A stretch of DNA of 64,000 nt from Steromphala cineraria (GCA_916613615.1 OU744728.1:34928450-34992449), one strand, 5' to 3'; positions 24,201 to 33,637 are shown, counted from the stretch's first letter. Numbers and translations are program-made. The notes: generated by a model from the letters alone, not told the origin.

Positions 24201-26638
24201 TTTTCTTTTGTTGAGAAAAATGTTTTCCAGAATATCTAAAAGTTATCCAGGAAAATGCTAGTGTTCTTCTCTATATAATGAATTAAGTCCTATATTCTGT
24301 AAATATTGTTGCTCACAGTGGCACTGAGTGTTGTTCCTATACTGGCGCTGTTGTCTGTATATCGGCTCACCGGATCAATACCTGGCTATTGATCTCCTGC
24401 TACTGACTAGATGTCTATTACTTATTGATGGACAGGACCCTCCTCCATTGCCACTGGAGGCAACCAACCATGCATCATTATCTTGTTGATATACACACAG
24501 ATAATAGATACAGTTACTTACTATTGCTTGAACTGTGACAAAAGTTAATTGATATGAAGCTTAAGCCAAACCTAAAGCACTTTAAAAGATATAAAATTTG
24601 TATATAAATTTTATATGAATGATTATAAAAGCAAAATTATTTTTGAGATATTAACGAGATAGTTTTCATAAGTCTTGAGGTTTATCTTTCTGATATCATG
24701 ATCTTTATGTAAAGCAAATAAATGCATGTGCTGGTACATTTCAAATAACTGTCATATTTGTTTAGAAGGAAATGTATGAGAACATATCTTACTTGAGGTA
24801 GTCATTTCAGTGGTTGGACAATCCAAAAAATATGTTTTAACAAATGGTCAGGTACATTTTCAATGAGTGTATATCAAATGCAAATGAGTGTATTAACACC
24901 TCTGATCATCCTATGTACATTTCTCACAACTGATGTACATTTCCCCATAACCATGTAAGTTTCCCTGTAAAGATGTACATTTCTCTATAACAATGATGTA
25001 TATTACAGAACTCAGTGCGGATGAGCTCGTGGCTGACAGGACGTTTAGCTCTCTCCCAGCAGTCGAGTCGATTCACCCTACCCATGGACATGAAAGTGCT
25101 CGAGAGTAGGTGTAATGCATATATCATAGATTAACCCTTTACCTGCTTTTGAAGTAACTACGGAAGAACTACAGCCAACCCTTTCTATTGATCACATCTT
25201 AGATTGGAAAAGATATATTCAATTAAAAATTAAGCACAAAAGGACTTATAAGATGTCATTTCTACAATAAAAATATATCTGAGAAATGTTAATTGAGAGG
25301 CTATCATTCATTTTGATAACAATATTAGTTGTTAATAGAGAGATTTTTTACTTATATTTCAGAAATGTCCCCAGAGCAGTATCTGCGGAAGTACTGTGTA
25401 ATATCTTCACGACGACATATACTCTACCAGAAGATATTCTCTAAAAACAGGGACAAAACAGGGATTATACCTTTTAAAGTATGCTTTTAGTCAATTTGAC
25501 ATAAATTATCCATTTTAAGAATTGATTTTGATTTGAAATTTTACAAATAATTCTTTTCTTGGATTGTTTTATAAAAAGATACATAGAAAGTTTTGTGAAA
25601 TATTTTTGTTCTTTTTTTTAAGGGCAGCTGTTATATAGAATATCAATTTTTGTTGTTGAATGTCTTTTTCTACAAAGTAAGATGATTTAAAGTACTCTCA
25701 AACTCTTCCACTGCTCAACTAATGTGAAGCATTCATAAAAGGTGATTCTAATGTGCTATTGCAGTACAATCACAGAGATTATGAACATAGGAATTTGTCA
25801 ATGTCAAATGATTTCCAAAAAGATTTATTCATGCCCATCATTCCCATTACCCTGACTATGATGCCTATGATTCCAGGACATGGAGAAGGCCCTGAAGGAC
25901 GTGCTGGTGAACACGATACAGCACGAGGAGGTGGAGGAGATGTGTCAGCTGCTGGAGCTCACCGAGGAGACCAGACTCGACTACCAGCTCTTCTGTGGAC
26001 TCTCCGCCTTCGCTGAGCGTATCCTCTACCCAAAGTTTGTGTATGTGCACTTCATAACTCTTTGATAACAGGTGTCATAAATTCTAGAAAAATGCTAGAG
26101 TTCTACTATTGTTATTTCTTTGATTGTAATAATTATAGGATATGATGATAATTTCATTGTCCTAATTTGTTTCTGACAAAAGTCCCATAATTTTGATGTT
26201 TCCTGGGTCCCCTTTCACAAAACGCTAAGGTGATTGTAAGCACTTAAGGTAGCCTTACTTCCAGGTCAAAGAATAGGAATTAAGGTCAACTTTAATAAAG
26301 GTCGCTTTGTTGAAAGGAGTCCCTGAGCAAGAATGGGAGATGATTTGGGATGATTGTGTTAAAAATTAACATGGGACAGATTGACCTTTAAAATGTCATA
26401 ACTATCTTGCTTTTTGTTAAAATTGGAATATGTTTGAATCATTTTATTATACTAAAATGTTATTGTACAAAAGTAGTGACATACACTATTCATCTCTTCT
26501 AGGACTGACGACACTGCGGAGCTGGCCGAGTTCCAGAGGGAGAAGATCGAGTGTGCAGACTTCTGTGCTCTAGACTGGAAGTTCCATGGAGTCAATGTAA
26601 ACCCTCCAGTCAAGAAGATGTTGAAGTCTCTTGGATGA
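136..26638 (+). CDS. Gene 1: spliced gene for a Lys-rich protein with a C-terminal EF-hand-like region (exons A-K)
   Basis: Exons at 136-224, 1325-1399, 2490-2566, (3622-3636), 4527-4762, 20301-20439, 21283-21366, 25009-25105, 25363-25478, 25877-26040 and 26503-26638 all have AG/GT borders and phases that join into one open frame ending in TGA. From the ATG at 3622 the product is about 328 residues; through the upstream exons it is at least 403 and open at the 5' side. The order is a basic Lys/Gly-rich tail, an acidic Pro/Glu linker, a charged helical segment, then a C-terminal domain with a loop NRDKTGIIPFKD. That loop fits an EF-hand (N at position 1, D at 3, T at 5, G at 6, I at 8, D at 12). 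A second helix-loop-helix about 35 residues on lacks ligand residues. I do not recognise the family, so calcium binding is inference only. It converges on gene 2. Confidence 0.85.
225..1324 (+). other. Gene 1 intron A-B with a degenerate tandem repeat
   Basis: AT-rich intron. From about 780 to 1255 a unit of about 177 bp is repeated at least twice: GCACATCACAAT at 1031 and 1208, AAGTACTTATTG at 941 and 1118. A worn third copy may precede it. No coding signal. Confidence 0.6.
1325..1399 (+). CDS. Gene 1 exon B
   Basis: Acceptor CTAACCCAG, donor GTGAGA. Entering in phase 1 from exon A it reads GSKRKGKGAISETDEENTAK and then KEDKEN: basic, then acidic, low complexity. A SINE starts about 60 bp downstream. 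Confidence 0.7.
1458..1608 (-). mobile_element. tRNA-derived SINE, minus strand
   Basis: The minus strand from 1608 starts GGGCGAGTTGGTTAGCTGTT (A-box-like) and carries a perfect B box, GGGTTCGAATCC, at 1531-1542, then GCATGGGACTCGGCCCG and a non-tRNA tail. The T arm can pair but the anticodon arm cannot fold properly, so this is a SINE head and not a working tRNA gene. Confidence 0.75.
1687..1765 (+). mobile_element. Second SINE fragment, opposite orientation
   Basis: CCCGCATGGGACTCGGCCCG and the following 55 bases match the 3' part of the SINE at 1458-1532 in reverse orientation. The two form an inverted repeat with arms of about 75 bp separated by about 155 bp. This copy lacks the tRNA-like head. 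Confidence 0.75.
1766..2489 (+). other. Rest of gene 1 intron B-C
   Basis: AT-rich intronic DNA without coding signal or a repeat that I can see, up to the exon C acceptor. Confidence 0.6.
2490..2566 (+). CDS. Gene 1 exon C
   Basis: Acceptor AAAAACACAG, donor GTGGGT. In the phase left by exon B it reads DLQTYVQIPPPLPPSQPQAA and then WREQSK, a proline-rich linker. It ends in phase 0, so it can splice straight into exon E. Confidence 0.7.
2567..3621 (+). promoter_or_regulatory. Intron C-D, possible internal promoter before exon D
   Basis: If exon D is a first exon, its promoter lies here. A slightly less AT-rich stretch at about 3395-3570 is the likeliest place. I see no clear TATA box or initiator, so this is an inference from exon D lacking an acceptor. 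Confidence 0.25.
3622..3636 (+). CDS. Gene 1 exon D: possible alternative first coding exon
   Basis: ATG in a good context (ATAACCATGC) is followed by MPKKK and a strong GTAAGT donor. No AG acceptor lies in the 30 bases upstream, so it looks like a first exon rather than an internal one. It ends in phase 0 and joins exon E, continuing the lysine run. Exon C also ends in phase 0, so D and A-C could be alternative 5' ends of the same gene. Confidence 0.55.
4527..4762 (+). CDS. Gene 1 exon E: Lys/Gly-rich basic tail
   Basis: Acceptor TGTTTTCAG, donor GTGAGT. It starts VKKKSGPSKKGGKSGGVG and ends in an acidic stretch, EEKKTPEPE plus two bases of the next codon. The many Lys clusters look disordered and could act as a nuclear or microtubule-binding tail, but no specific motif is decisive. 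The GC-rich, purine-biased exon stands out from the AT-rich introns. Confidence 0.85.
4763..12395 (+). other. First half of the 15.5 kb gene 1 intron E-F
   Basis: AT-rich intronic DNA. I see only minor repeats: degenerate GTGTGAAATCTACAAGCTT-like copies at about 8100-8290 and a perfect 37-bp duplication (TGTTGCCCTGTGCCATGTGA and onward) at about 10263-10337. Short ORFs here have no splice support or protein-like composition. Confidence 0.5.
12396..12995 (+). repeat. 67-bp hairpin-bearing minisatellite, 9 copies
   Basis: The unit starting GTGGCAAAGAAGTGGCTGTA recurs every 67 bp from 12396 (12463, 12530 and so on) to about 12995. Each unit contains GTGGCTGTA and, about 30 bp later, its exact reverse complement TACAGCCAC. 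Most copies are nearly identical; the last two carry GTGGATGCA and lose the stem. A worn partial unit lies upstream at 12340-12395. Confidence 0.9.
13140..13427 (-). ncRNA. Possible last exon of a minus-strand transcript
   Basis: On the minus strand TTACTTTCAG is a good acceptor ending at 13428, followed by TCACTAAGCCTGCCC. The region to 13140 is GC-rich for this window and contains imperfect GGTCAGCCTTTGGTG repeats on the plus strand. An open frame crosses it, but no family is recognised. Assigned to the candidate transcript starting near 15700. Confidence 0.25.
14423..14500 (-). ncRNA. Possible internal exon of a minus-strand transcript
   Basis: Minus strand: acceptor TTTATTTAAG, 78 bases, donor GTAAGT. 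One frame is open (VITEAYNTQTWQHKGTHKG), but it does not join to the other candidate exons without stops, so I treat the transcript as noncoding. Confidence 0.3.
15229..15320 (-). ncRNA. Possible internal exon of a minus-strand transcript
   Basis: Minus strand: acceptor AACTTTCAG, 92 bases, donor GTACCT. The ATG inside it opens only a 24-codon frame. Less AT-rich than its surroundings. Confidence 0.3.
15576..15700 (-). ncRNA. Possible first exon of a minus-strand transcript in the gene 1 intron
   Basis: Minus strand AAGATGGCCGCC (15669-15680) resembles the YY1-type sequence found at many animal transcription starts. It is followed by a strong GTAAGT donor at 15575. The only ATGs open very short frames, so the RNA would probably be noncoding. 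Confidence 0.3.
15681..15760 (-). promoter_or_regulatory. Candidate promoter with paired CCAAT boxes
   Basis: Two inverted CCAAT-type boxes (ATTGG at 15728-15732, CCAAT at 15747-15751) lie about 55-75 bp upstream of the AAGATGGCCGCC start-like motif on the minus strand. Together with the downstream splice sites this suggests a promoter antisense to gene 1. Confidence 0.35.
17140..17360 (+). repeat. Diverged tandem duplication, unit about 125 bp
   Basis: CCATCCCTAATTACATAACCCACATG at about 17149 recurs as CCATCCCTGATTACATAACC and onward at 17275. Both are followed by TTATTACTTTATGGTCATTG and TCCACAGTATCTCCA. No coding role is evident. Confidence 0.75.
17361..20300 (+). other. End of gene 1 intron E-F
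   Basis: AT-rich intron. A perfect 34-bp or so direct duplication (GACGTAGGTTTCTAGTGATA and onward) lies at 19561-19625. Otherwise I see nothing that looks functional before the exon F acceptor. Confidence 0.5.
20301..20439 (+). CDS. Gene 1 exon F
   Basis: Acceptor ATCTGTTCCAG, donor GTGAGT, entered in phase 2 from exon E across a 15.5 kb intron. It reads DGEGFLVEVKIPDLPTATKP and then a charged helix rich in Ala, Arg and Glu (DAEERAARARRNQIEADFLR). It ends in phase 0. Confidence 0.88.
21283..21366 (+). CDS. Gene 1 exon G
   Basis: Acceptor GCATGTCTAG, donor GTACAC, 28 codons in phase 0. It starts DVLNQEMRDHHKEFDFELDS and ends EDTLSK, an acidic helical segment. Confidence 0.88.
21367..23705 (+). 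other. Gene 1 intron G-H, first part
   Basis: AT-rich intron with short AT microsatellites (about 22660 and 23555). The open frame around 22208-22655 was considered as an exon, but no paired acceptor and donor with matching phase was found. Confidence 0.5.
23706..24164 (+). mobile_element. MITE with imperfect terminal inverted repeats
   Basis: The left end TATCTTAGTGCAAATACCAT matches the reverse complement of the right end (TATCCTAGTGCACAAACCAT) with few differences. The inside has no open frame. A relative in the same orientation lies at about 27240-27670, beyond gene 1. Transposase family is unknown to me. Confidence 0.7.
24912..25008 (+). repeat. Short array running into the exon H acceptor
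   Basis: Four imperfect copies of ATGTACATTTCTCNNAAC (spacing 20-23 bp) lead to ATGTATATTACAG, whose AG is the exon H acceptor. The repeats supply the pyrimidine-rich tract. Confidence 0.6.
25009..25105 (+). CDS. Gene 1 exon H
   Basis: Acceptor GTATATTACAG, donor GTAGGT. It reads NSVRMSSWLTGRLALSQQSS and onward to MKVLE, plus one base. About 95 bp of imperfect 20-23 bp repeats lie directly upstream and run into the acceptor. Confidence 0.85.
25363..25478 (+). CDS. Gene 1 exon I: first part of the EF-hand-like domain
   Basis: Acceptor TATATTTCAG, donor GTATGC. It completes a Lys codon and reads MSPEQYLRKYCVISSRRHIL, ending in the first EF-like loop (NRDKTGIIPFK). The loop's last residue, D, comes from exon J, so the intron interrupts the loop. 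Confidence 0.88.
25877..26040 (+). CDS. Gene 1 exon J: EF-hand-like helices
   Basis: Acceptor TGATTCCAG, donor GTATGT, 54 codons plus two bases. It starts DMEKALKDVLVNTIQHEEVE and includes FCGLSAFAERILYPKF. This is the exiting helix of the first EF hand, then a second pair of helices around a loop (ELTEETRLDYQL) without calcium ligands. Confidence 0.9.
26203..26326 (+). mobile_element. Short MITE-like element in gene 1 intron J-K
   Basis: GGGTCCCCTTTCACAAAACG at the left matches the reverse complement of CGCTTTGTTGAAAGGAGTCCCTG at the right. It is about 120 bp long without an ORF. The CCTTTCACAAA end is typical of small palindromic repeats in marine invertebrates (general knowledge). Confidence 0.65.
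26503..26638 (+). CDS. Gene 1 exon K: last coding exon and stop
   Basis: Acceptor CATCTCTTCTAG. It completes a Val codon, then reads TDDTAELAEFQREKIECADF and ends with VKKMLKSLG and TGA at 26636-26638. This is the C-terminus of gene 1. Confidence 0.9.
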
Positions 26639-27185
26639 CCTTGACCTTTATCCCTGTGAACTACCACTGTCAGGGTGCTTTGATTTGGTGACCTTGACCA
26701 TATGACCCTGTGACCTACCGCAATGGCATATTCTTGCAATATTGTGCTAATGTTGTGAAAGATTGATAAACTGTCAATGTCTGAATCTTGGAGGAGGATA
26801 TTGTGAAGATGACACTGGAACCTGATGTCACTGTCTTGTGTACTGTGAGCCTGCTAACATCATCTTACCATAAGTCACTAAGTTAATGACAGAGATTGCA
26901 ATCTGCGAACCTGGCACTGGGACCAGTGGCTGCTAGGTAAAGAGAAATAAAAGATTACTCTGAAAAAAAAAATGAGTTTGAATCAGCGATAACTGTTTGG
27001 ATCACTAAGTGTGTAAATGACATCTGAATCAAACGGATTTGAAATGGGATTCTATTATCTTACATGACAATTGAATCTTAACATCAGTTGTTGAAGACAA
27101 GATGATCCTGCCAGAGTACAATGTTACAATGTTTTCTTTCTGAAGTTCATGGAACTGTTTTGTCAATAAAGGCAATCAAAATAGC
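26639..27185 (+). other. Gene 1 3' UTR with candidate poly(A) signals
   Basis: After the stop codon there is no further coding frame. AATAAA occurs at about 26946 just before an A-rich run, and again in GTCAATAAAGG near 27166. Either could end the transcript. The first 80 bases contain two TGACCTTGACC runs similar to those in the repeats at 49.5 and 56.5 kb. Confidence 0.5.
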
Positions 27186-27239
27186 ACTACAGTATGATTT
27201 CTCTGGATATATTGGAAGTCATCTATTTTGTTTGTTTTA

Positions 27240-27672
27240 GACATCAGTTGCTGCTGAATGTCGATATTTGGCATTGTTAAATAGAGTGATGGGGTCATAT
27301 TTGTGAAATTACGATTTTCTTAAATGTCAATAAATATACCATATAGACATTGTCATCTAAAATCAGCATAATTACATTGCCTTAGTGCAAAGAAACAAAT
27401 GTGATTAAAATTTGTTGATCACTTATGAAGGATTTTGTAGAGCAAAATAAAATATAGTGTTTTCAAATTTTGACCCCTTGTCACTTAAATGTTCTGCCAA
27501 ATTTGTTACCTTTATCTGTTTGGTATTACATACGAATATGTTAACGCAAACTGAATCTTAAATTTCAACGCAAACTGAATCTTAAATTTCAACCGTATCT
27601 GTTTTGTTTTCGCAATGTCAGGATGCTTTAAAGACATTCAAAATTATATGATATTTACACTACATTATGTAG
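27240..27672 (+). mobile_element. Diverged relative of the MITE at 23706-24164
   Basis: Shared runs in the same order include TTACGATTTTCT (ATACGATTTTCT in the other), TTAGTGCAAAG(A)AACAAAT, AAGGATTTTGT, TTTTGACCCC and AAAATTA(T/C)ATG. An extra 24-bp tandem duplication (CGCAAACTGAATCTTAAATT) is found at about 27543-27590. The left end is too worn to place exactly. Confidence 0.6.
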
Positions 27673-28099
27673 GTGAACAAAATTAAGGTACGCAGCTGTA
27701 GTGTTCTTTCGTGAGTCATTACATTTTGGAGTAAAGTTCTTTGTACCTCAGATTTAAACAGGTGCAAGAGGATGGTTGGTAAAGATATAGATTTCAAATC
27801 TCAATTTGTGAATGTTTAAACAAGATATGAAATAAGTGAAATCATTGCTGAATTTTAATGATTATGAATTGGTATAAGAGGTATACAGCATTGAAATCAA
27901 TTATCTGTGAATTTTGTTCTTTTTACAAATTTGTGATATATATCAAACTGTGATGATTTTTGTTCCGTCCGCTTAAAAGTCAGCAAATATATTGTTATTT
28001 ATTTCAAGATTTTTTAACCATTTTTGTCAATATATCATGTTATGATATTTGAATATATTTATTGAAATTCTAAATTGTTGTTGTCTATCTATAAATGAA

Positions 28100-28445
28100 A
28101 ACAAGCTGTGTTTGTGAAACACTGATGCCCCCCGACACTAAAGGCAAGGCTACGATGTCAAACATTATGACCTCATCTGAAAGGTCTTATAATGATAGAT
28201 GCACATGTAAGAAATCAAAGATCTATCTCTAACCAATCACAAGTTATGGCAAAGGTTAAGGTTTTTGAAAAATGCTTGCTGCACCAAGGTCAATGTCACA
28301 AGGTTAAAAAATTATGACCTCATCTGAAAGGTCTTATCATGATAGATGCACAGGTGAAATATCAAAGGTCAACCCGAAATAATCAAAGGTTATGAGCAAG
28401 GTTAATTTTTGTGTGACAACAGACTCTGACAGGGCAAAAACAATA
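28100..28445 (+). repeat. Mollusc-type interspersed repeat, two diverged modules
   Basis: TTATGACCTCATCTGAAAGG followed by TCTTAT(A/C)ATGATAGATGCAC occurs at about 28166 and 28315. It is preceded by GTTTGTGAAACACTGATGCC, an arrangement I know from repeats of bivalve genomes. No ORF. Confidence 0.65.
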
Positions 28446-29583
28446 TACAAACAGAATCTCCGATTCAGTGCATAAAAACAAACCTATATCCATCATAGTT
28501 TGTCTTTAAATTAAAAACTGAAATTCAACAAAAATGTTCATGGTTGAATTGAACGACGTTTCATGACTTTCTATGTAAATCTATTCAATTTTCATTGATG
28601 ATCATTTATAGCTTACTGATATTTGTTCAGAAAATAGAAAAGCATTTCATTTTTGTATTTGCAAATAATATACTGAACCACTACCTTAATTGTTACCATG
28701 CTGTCCTCTCATTATAAAAGCAATATTTCTTCTGAACATTTGAACAACTTTCTTCAATAGATACATCTCAAATTCAACATTTATGTTTATGAGACAATTT
28801 TGAATATCAGAAACCTAATGTATGACAGATAAAACCGACACTTGACTCTTATTTGTTGACGAGAACATGTTTTCAAATGAAATTAAGAAGTCATGAAATT
28901 GATGGATAATTTTACAAGAGATAAAAGACAAGCTTTGGCATCCTTCACAAGACAAATACCAATTTTTTTTCTTCAAATTCATGCAGGAAAATATAACTCC
29001 AAAAATAAATCAATCCTGATTTGAAGGAAAAACTTTAAAAAGTAATAAGGAAATATTTTAAAACATTCTGCAGTAGATGTGTGTAATGTTAAGGAACTAT
29101 AGCAACATGGAGAAATCCAACCAATTATCTTGTTAATGATGCCTTGATTTTAGAACAAGTTGAGATCTTGAAAAATCATGTGTGTTCCAAGTATGTACCC
29201 CTTTTGCTGAGCCATCCTCCCGTTCTCTCCCCACACAGCACTTAAGTGGAAGACAGAATTGAACACAAAGGTTTCTCATCCTATCATTGTACTTGCTCTT
29301 CACCAATTGCCTTTCATAAAATACAACAAAACTGACACTGTTAATTTAAGTTTATTTCACATTCATGATATGGAAAATACATAATATGACATAAATAGGA
29401 TACATATATAAAAATATAATACAAATCAGAGATATTAAAAGTGTAAACATTATGGACGGAAAGCTGACATCACAGATCTCTTCCTTGTGTATATTTCATG
29501 TTGATTTCAGGTTAAATGCAATATACAAGGTTATGAGACAGCAGCAGTGGGTTATACAGAACAGTATCACAGTAGGCTAGTAG
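28446..29583. other. Intergenic AT-rich DNA
   Basis: No coding signal or repeat structure that I can support between the repeat at 28.1-28.4 kb and the LINE fragment. Confidence 0.5.
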
Positions 29584-30518
29584 GTCAATAACGTACATAT
29601 CACATCAGCTCTCCAAGACATTGCAAACTGTACAAAGTCTTTGCAATCATGGATGACTGCTAACAAGCTTAAACTGAACAGTGATAAAACTGAAGCAATC
29701 CTTTTTGGAACAAAACAGCAGCTCAAAAAGGTGCACATTCAATCTATCAACGTCTCAAACACAGATGTCCAGGTAGCTAAAACTGTTAAAGACCTTGGTG
29801 TACTACTGGATCCAACACTCTCTATAGAAGCCCAGATTAACAACGTCTGCAAAATATGTTACTTGAGCCTACGAGTGATTGGACACATTCGTCCCTTAAT
29901 CAGCAAGGATGTTGCTCAATGTCTAGCCAGATGCCTGATACTAAGTAGACTAGACTACTGTAACAGTCTTTATGTTGGGCTCCCTGAAACCCTGCTTGAC
30001 AAACTGCAGAAGGTGCAGAATACAGCAGCCAGAATCGTCACTCTAACCTCTAAAAGATCACATATCACCCCGACCCTCAAAAGTCTTCACTGGCTCCCCA
30101 TCAAAGCACGAATTCATTTCAAACTACTATGTCTAACGTACAAAGCTCTACATGGACAATCACCTGAATACATATCAGAGCTGATATCGGAATACATCCC
30201 AGCACGAGAACTAAGATCTCAACATCAGAAGCTACTGAAAGTGCCACAATACAAACTGAAGTGCTTCGGTCAGAGATCTTTTGAACATTATGCGCCCCAA
30301 TTGTGGAACTCTCTTCCCCATGATCTGAAACTTTCAGCAACATATGACTCATTCAAATCCAGCCTTAAAACCTATCTCTTTGTTCTGTTCTACGACTCTT
30401 AAGACATCACCATAACTACTCTACATACACATTTTAATGTTGCGCCTTGAGCATGCTGCTTGCGTGGAAATGTGCGCCTTATAAATATGCACTATTATTA
30501 TTATTATTATTATTATCT
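29584..30518 (+). mobile_element. 5'-truncated L2/CR1-like LINE: end of reverse transcriptase and 3' tail
   Basis: An open frame from about 29584 to the TAA at 30400-30402 carries the C-terminal signature of non-LTR reverse transcriptases: WMTANKLKLNSDKTEAILFG, DLGVLLDPTLS, LSRLDYCNSLYVGLP, LQKVQNTAARIV and LHWLPIKARIHFKLLCLTYK. The catalytic palm is absent; a TAG at 29581 marks the truncated 5' side. The 3' UTR ends in GCGCCTTATAAATATGCACT and an (ATT)n tail of about 25 bp, typical of L2/CR1-type LINEs. The frame is intact, so the copy may be young, but it cannot move by itself. Confidence 0.88.
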
Positions 30519-33500
30519 ATAGACAGGCAAAACATACCAGAATGGTAACCTTAAACCTGTGGCATCAAGATAGTAATCACTTCTTTAGATGTTCATTTTC
30601 AGGAATCTGTACTTTAATCCTTAACAAAGACCAAATCCTTGAATTGTCAGGAGCTTATGATGGGAATAATTGGAAAACGGGTAAAGGTTAATATGTCAAG
30701 CAATATTGAGTTTGGAAATAATATACAGTACATTCATCAAAACTATGAGTTAAATACAAGTACAGAGAAATACAAGCCTGTGTGAAAGATTAATGCACGA
30801 TTATATGATTTTGCTAAGAAACTCTGCTGGCACACACTACCTCACTTAGTAGTTTTATTTAAGGTTTTAGAAAAACAAACAAACTTTTGTTTAAAACATT
30901 GAATTAAAGAAAGATATTAGATGTTAAATGTCATATGATGCAAGTTTACATTTAGATATATTTTTTATGGAATTATCAAGATTTATTAAGAGTAAACTTT
31001 TGTTCCAACTATCTCTGGTGTAAATGGTAGATAAACAATAAAGTTCTCCTTCTGATCAACACACAAATTCATATTCAATATTGTTAGTACCTTTGCACAC
31101 CAACTGTTAACATGATATTTATGGATCCCTGTGGGGTATCCCTGATTCAAAAAGTTTCCTAATAAATTACCATTGAAAATTTTGCAAAGTATGCAATAAT
31201 GAGGACTGTTGTTTAAACTAACCATGTGCATAGAATTTGAGTTGTGATAAGAATTAATTAAATAAATGTAAAAACTCCAAAAGATGCTTTGTGTTGTAAT
31301 CTGTGAAAAAAAAAGGTTTGAAAAATTCTGAAATCTCACTCAAAATAAAAATTCTAATCAAAAGGGATGGTTCTATCAATTTTGAGAATCATTAATAAGG
31401 TAAAATGATATTTTAATATTTTGATATTCCCAAACGAAAAATACTTCAATGATGACTTGTCATTCATTCACAAGAAATGTCTTGTCACAACTGACTTGTT
31501 GAAGTGTTTCATAATGAACAAACATTATCTTGTCAAATCTTAAAAAATTAAGCAAACTAAATATTACCCTCAATAACATGTAATAAGATCATTAATTGAT
31601 TACATTATGACTAAAACAAGAATGTTCAGCTGAAAATCCTTCCAATAAAATAACTTGATAGAACTCTCCCTTTAAAAAAACAATAAAGGACGCTAGATGA
31701 AAATGTAAATGATTAGTTCACTCTCCAAATATTAGCTGGTTACATCTACAAAGCTAGACTCCAAGTCGCAAACCCATGTCCCTGTACATGTAATACTGTG
31801 TCAGGCGTCATGCTTGCCAGACAACTAACGTTTGTCCAAACAATAATACTGCCGGTATTTACTTGACCAATCAAAATAAGAGCTAGTTAACTCTAGAAAA
31901 TAAGAGGAAACAAATTTATGAAATAAAAATATGATGGTGTGTGAAGATTGAATTTGAGTTTTGACATAAAAAAGACAAGGATATGAAATAAGTTTCTCTC
32001 TAGTAGTATGGATTATGTAAGAACAAGACTTGCTTGACTTAAGCTTTGATCAAGATGGTGAGTTGTGTAGGACTATGCTACATGGATTTATGAATATTTT
32101 GATTTTATAACTTGAGAAATTTCACACTCTGTATGAAATCGTTCCTGAATATTCTCCCAACTACAAATATATATACAACATTTTCACAGCCTTATATATA
32201 TATCAAAGGTAAAAAAAGGTTACAAGAATAATATGATGTAATGATATCACAATAGAAATGTACATTCCTTCAATGTACAACAGATTGAATGCAAATAAAA
32301 TTATTATTATCTACGAAATATCTTGAAATTGCTCAATGATCCCTTTCTAGAGCAATTTAAAGTAGTGAAATGTATAATTCCAAAATAGATTTGACCATTT
32401 TCAGATTTGTTACTTATCAAAATGAAAGAAACAAGTTAAAAATTTGTAACTAAACAAATGCAATTTTTTTTATATCAACCAAAACAAAATTGCAATTTTT
32501 TTTTATATCTTCTAAAACAACAAACATTCAGCACTATATATCAATAATATCATCTTAAATCTTCATATGTGCTGCTCTTTTTGGCAAAATTCTGAAACCC
32601 TTTCAGAAAACACCAGATTTTCCCATGTTATTCAAGTTTTTCCTACCTGATGAACTATTTCTACTTTCATTAAACTAAGTGGACGGACTTTGGTAAGTAA
32701 GTTCACTCTTTCACAAGGAATTTCAATCAATACCTTGGTTCATACTGTGGTTCAACCTTCCAACACAAGCAACACTGAATTACCGGGTAACTATCTATAT
32801 TTACACAACGCCTCGGGCTGTATATCCCATATCAACCTCAAAGGAGTATATAACCTATACGTATAGACTTATACTATGTGAGAAACTCCAGGAAATAAAT
32901 ACCTCAATATTCTATATTCTTGTCTAAAAAAATAAGAACATGCTGTTTATTATTACAATATTGTGTGAACATTGAATCCCTTTGTAAACCATATAAAATC
33001 AACTTCCTTGCTGTTGCTATCATAGCAGTCTTCATTTTTATTATATATAGTATTTTGCATGAAATTGTTGTTTTAAACTCTGATTTAGTACCATGAAAGC
33101 AATGAATAAATCTAAATCACTAAATGCAATATTTCACTCCTATAGAAAAATATATGATAGAATAAGACTCTTGAGGCACATAAATGTTCCTGCTGTTACT
33201 TTCATAGCTGCATTTTGATCAATAGAGAAGATTAATCTGGCATCAACACAGGGTGTAATCCGCAAACAGCCAGAAATGATGTTCTATGTCTCAGAGTCGG
33301 TTGACTGCTGCATCAGACTATGATCAAGTCTCCTGTTGGTTCCGTCTCGGTATCCTTCAGTGGATCGTGTGTTGCTTCTTAAAGAGGTCGACAAGCCCCT
33401 CTCACAACATATTTTGTAATTTGATTTGACATTTTTTTGCATAAGTGTTGCTGATGTTGATTGGAAGTTGGAAATGAGTGAAGGTCTTGCTAGCAATTGT

Positions 33501-33541
33501 GCAGGTGTGTAGGAAGATGTGTCTGATGTTGATGAGGTCTT
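30519..33541. other. Intergenic region and probable gene 2 3' UTR
   Basis: AT-rich; no host coding exons seen. Gene 2's 3' UTR probably occupies the right end, from 33541 down to the poly(A) signal candidate near 33037. Confidence 0.5.
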
Positions 33542-33637
33542 CTATCTAGTAGCACTAAACATTCTAGTTGGAGACGAAGGACGCTGGTTGTATTGCCGGT
33601 GTAGATGACTGTACGCTCTCTCCAGGTCCATCAACTC
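33542..33637 (-). CDS. Gene 2 last coding exon and stop
   Basis: Acceptor GACCTTCTAG, 31 codons and TAG at 33542-33544. It starts ELMDLERAYSHLHRQYNQRP and ends SSPTRMFSATR. The 3' UTR lies at lower coordinates; minus-strand AATAAA is seen at about 33037-33042 and may be the poly(A) signal. Confidence 0.87.
   Translation of the reverse strand, partial: ELMDLERAYSHLHRQYNQRPSSPTRMFSATR

Noticed and set aside
29641..30402. A single-exon host gene
   Set aside because: The protein has the sequence signature of the C-terminal part of a LINE reverse transcriptase and is followed by a LINE-type 3' tail.
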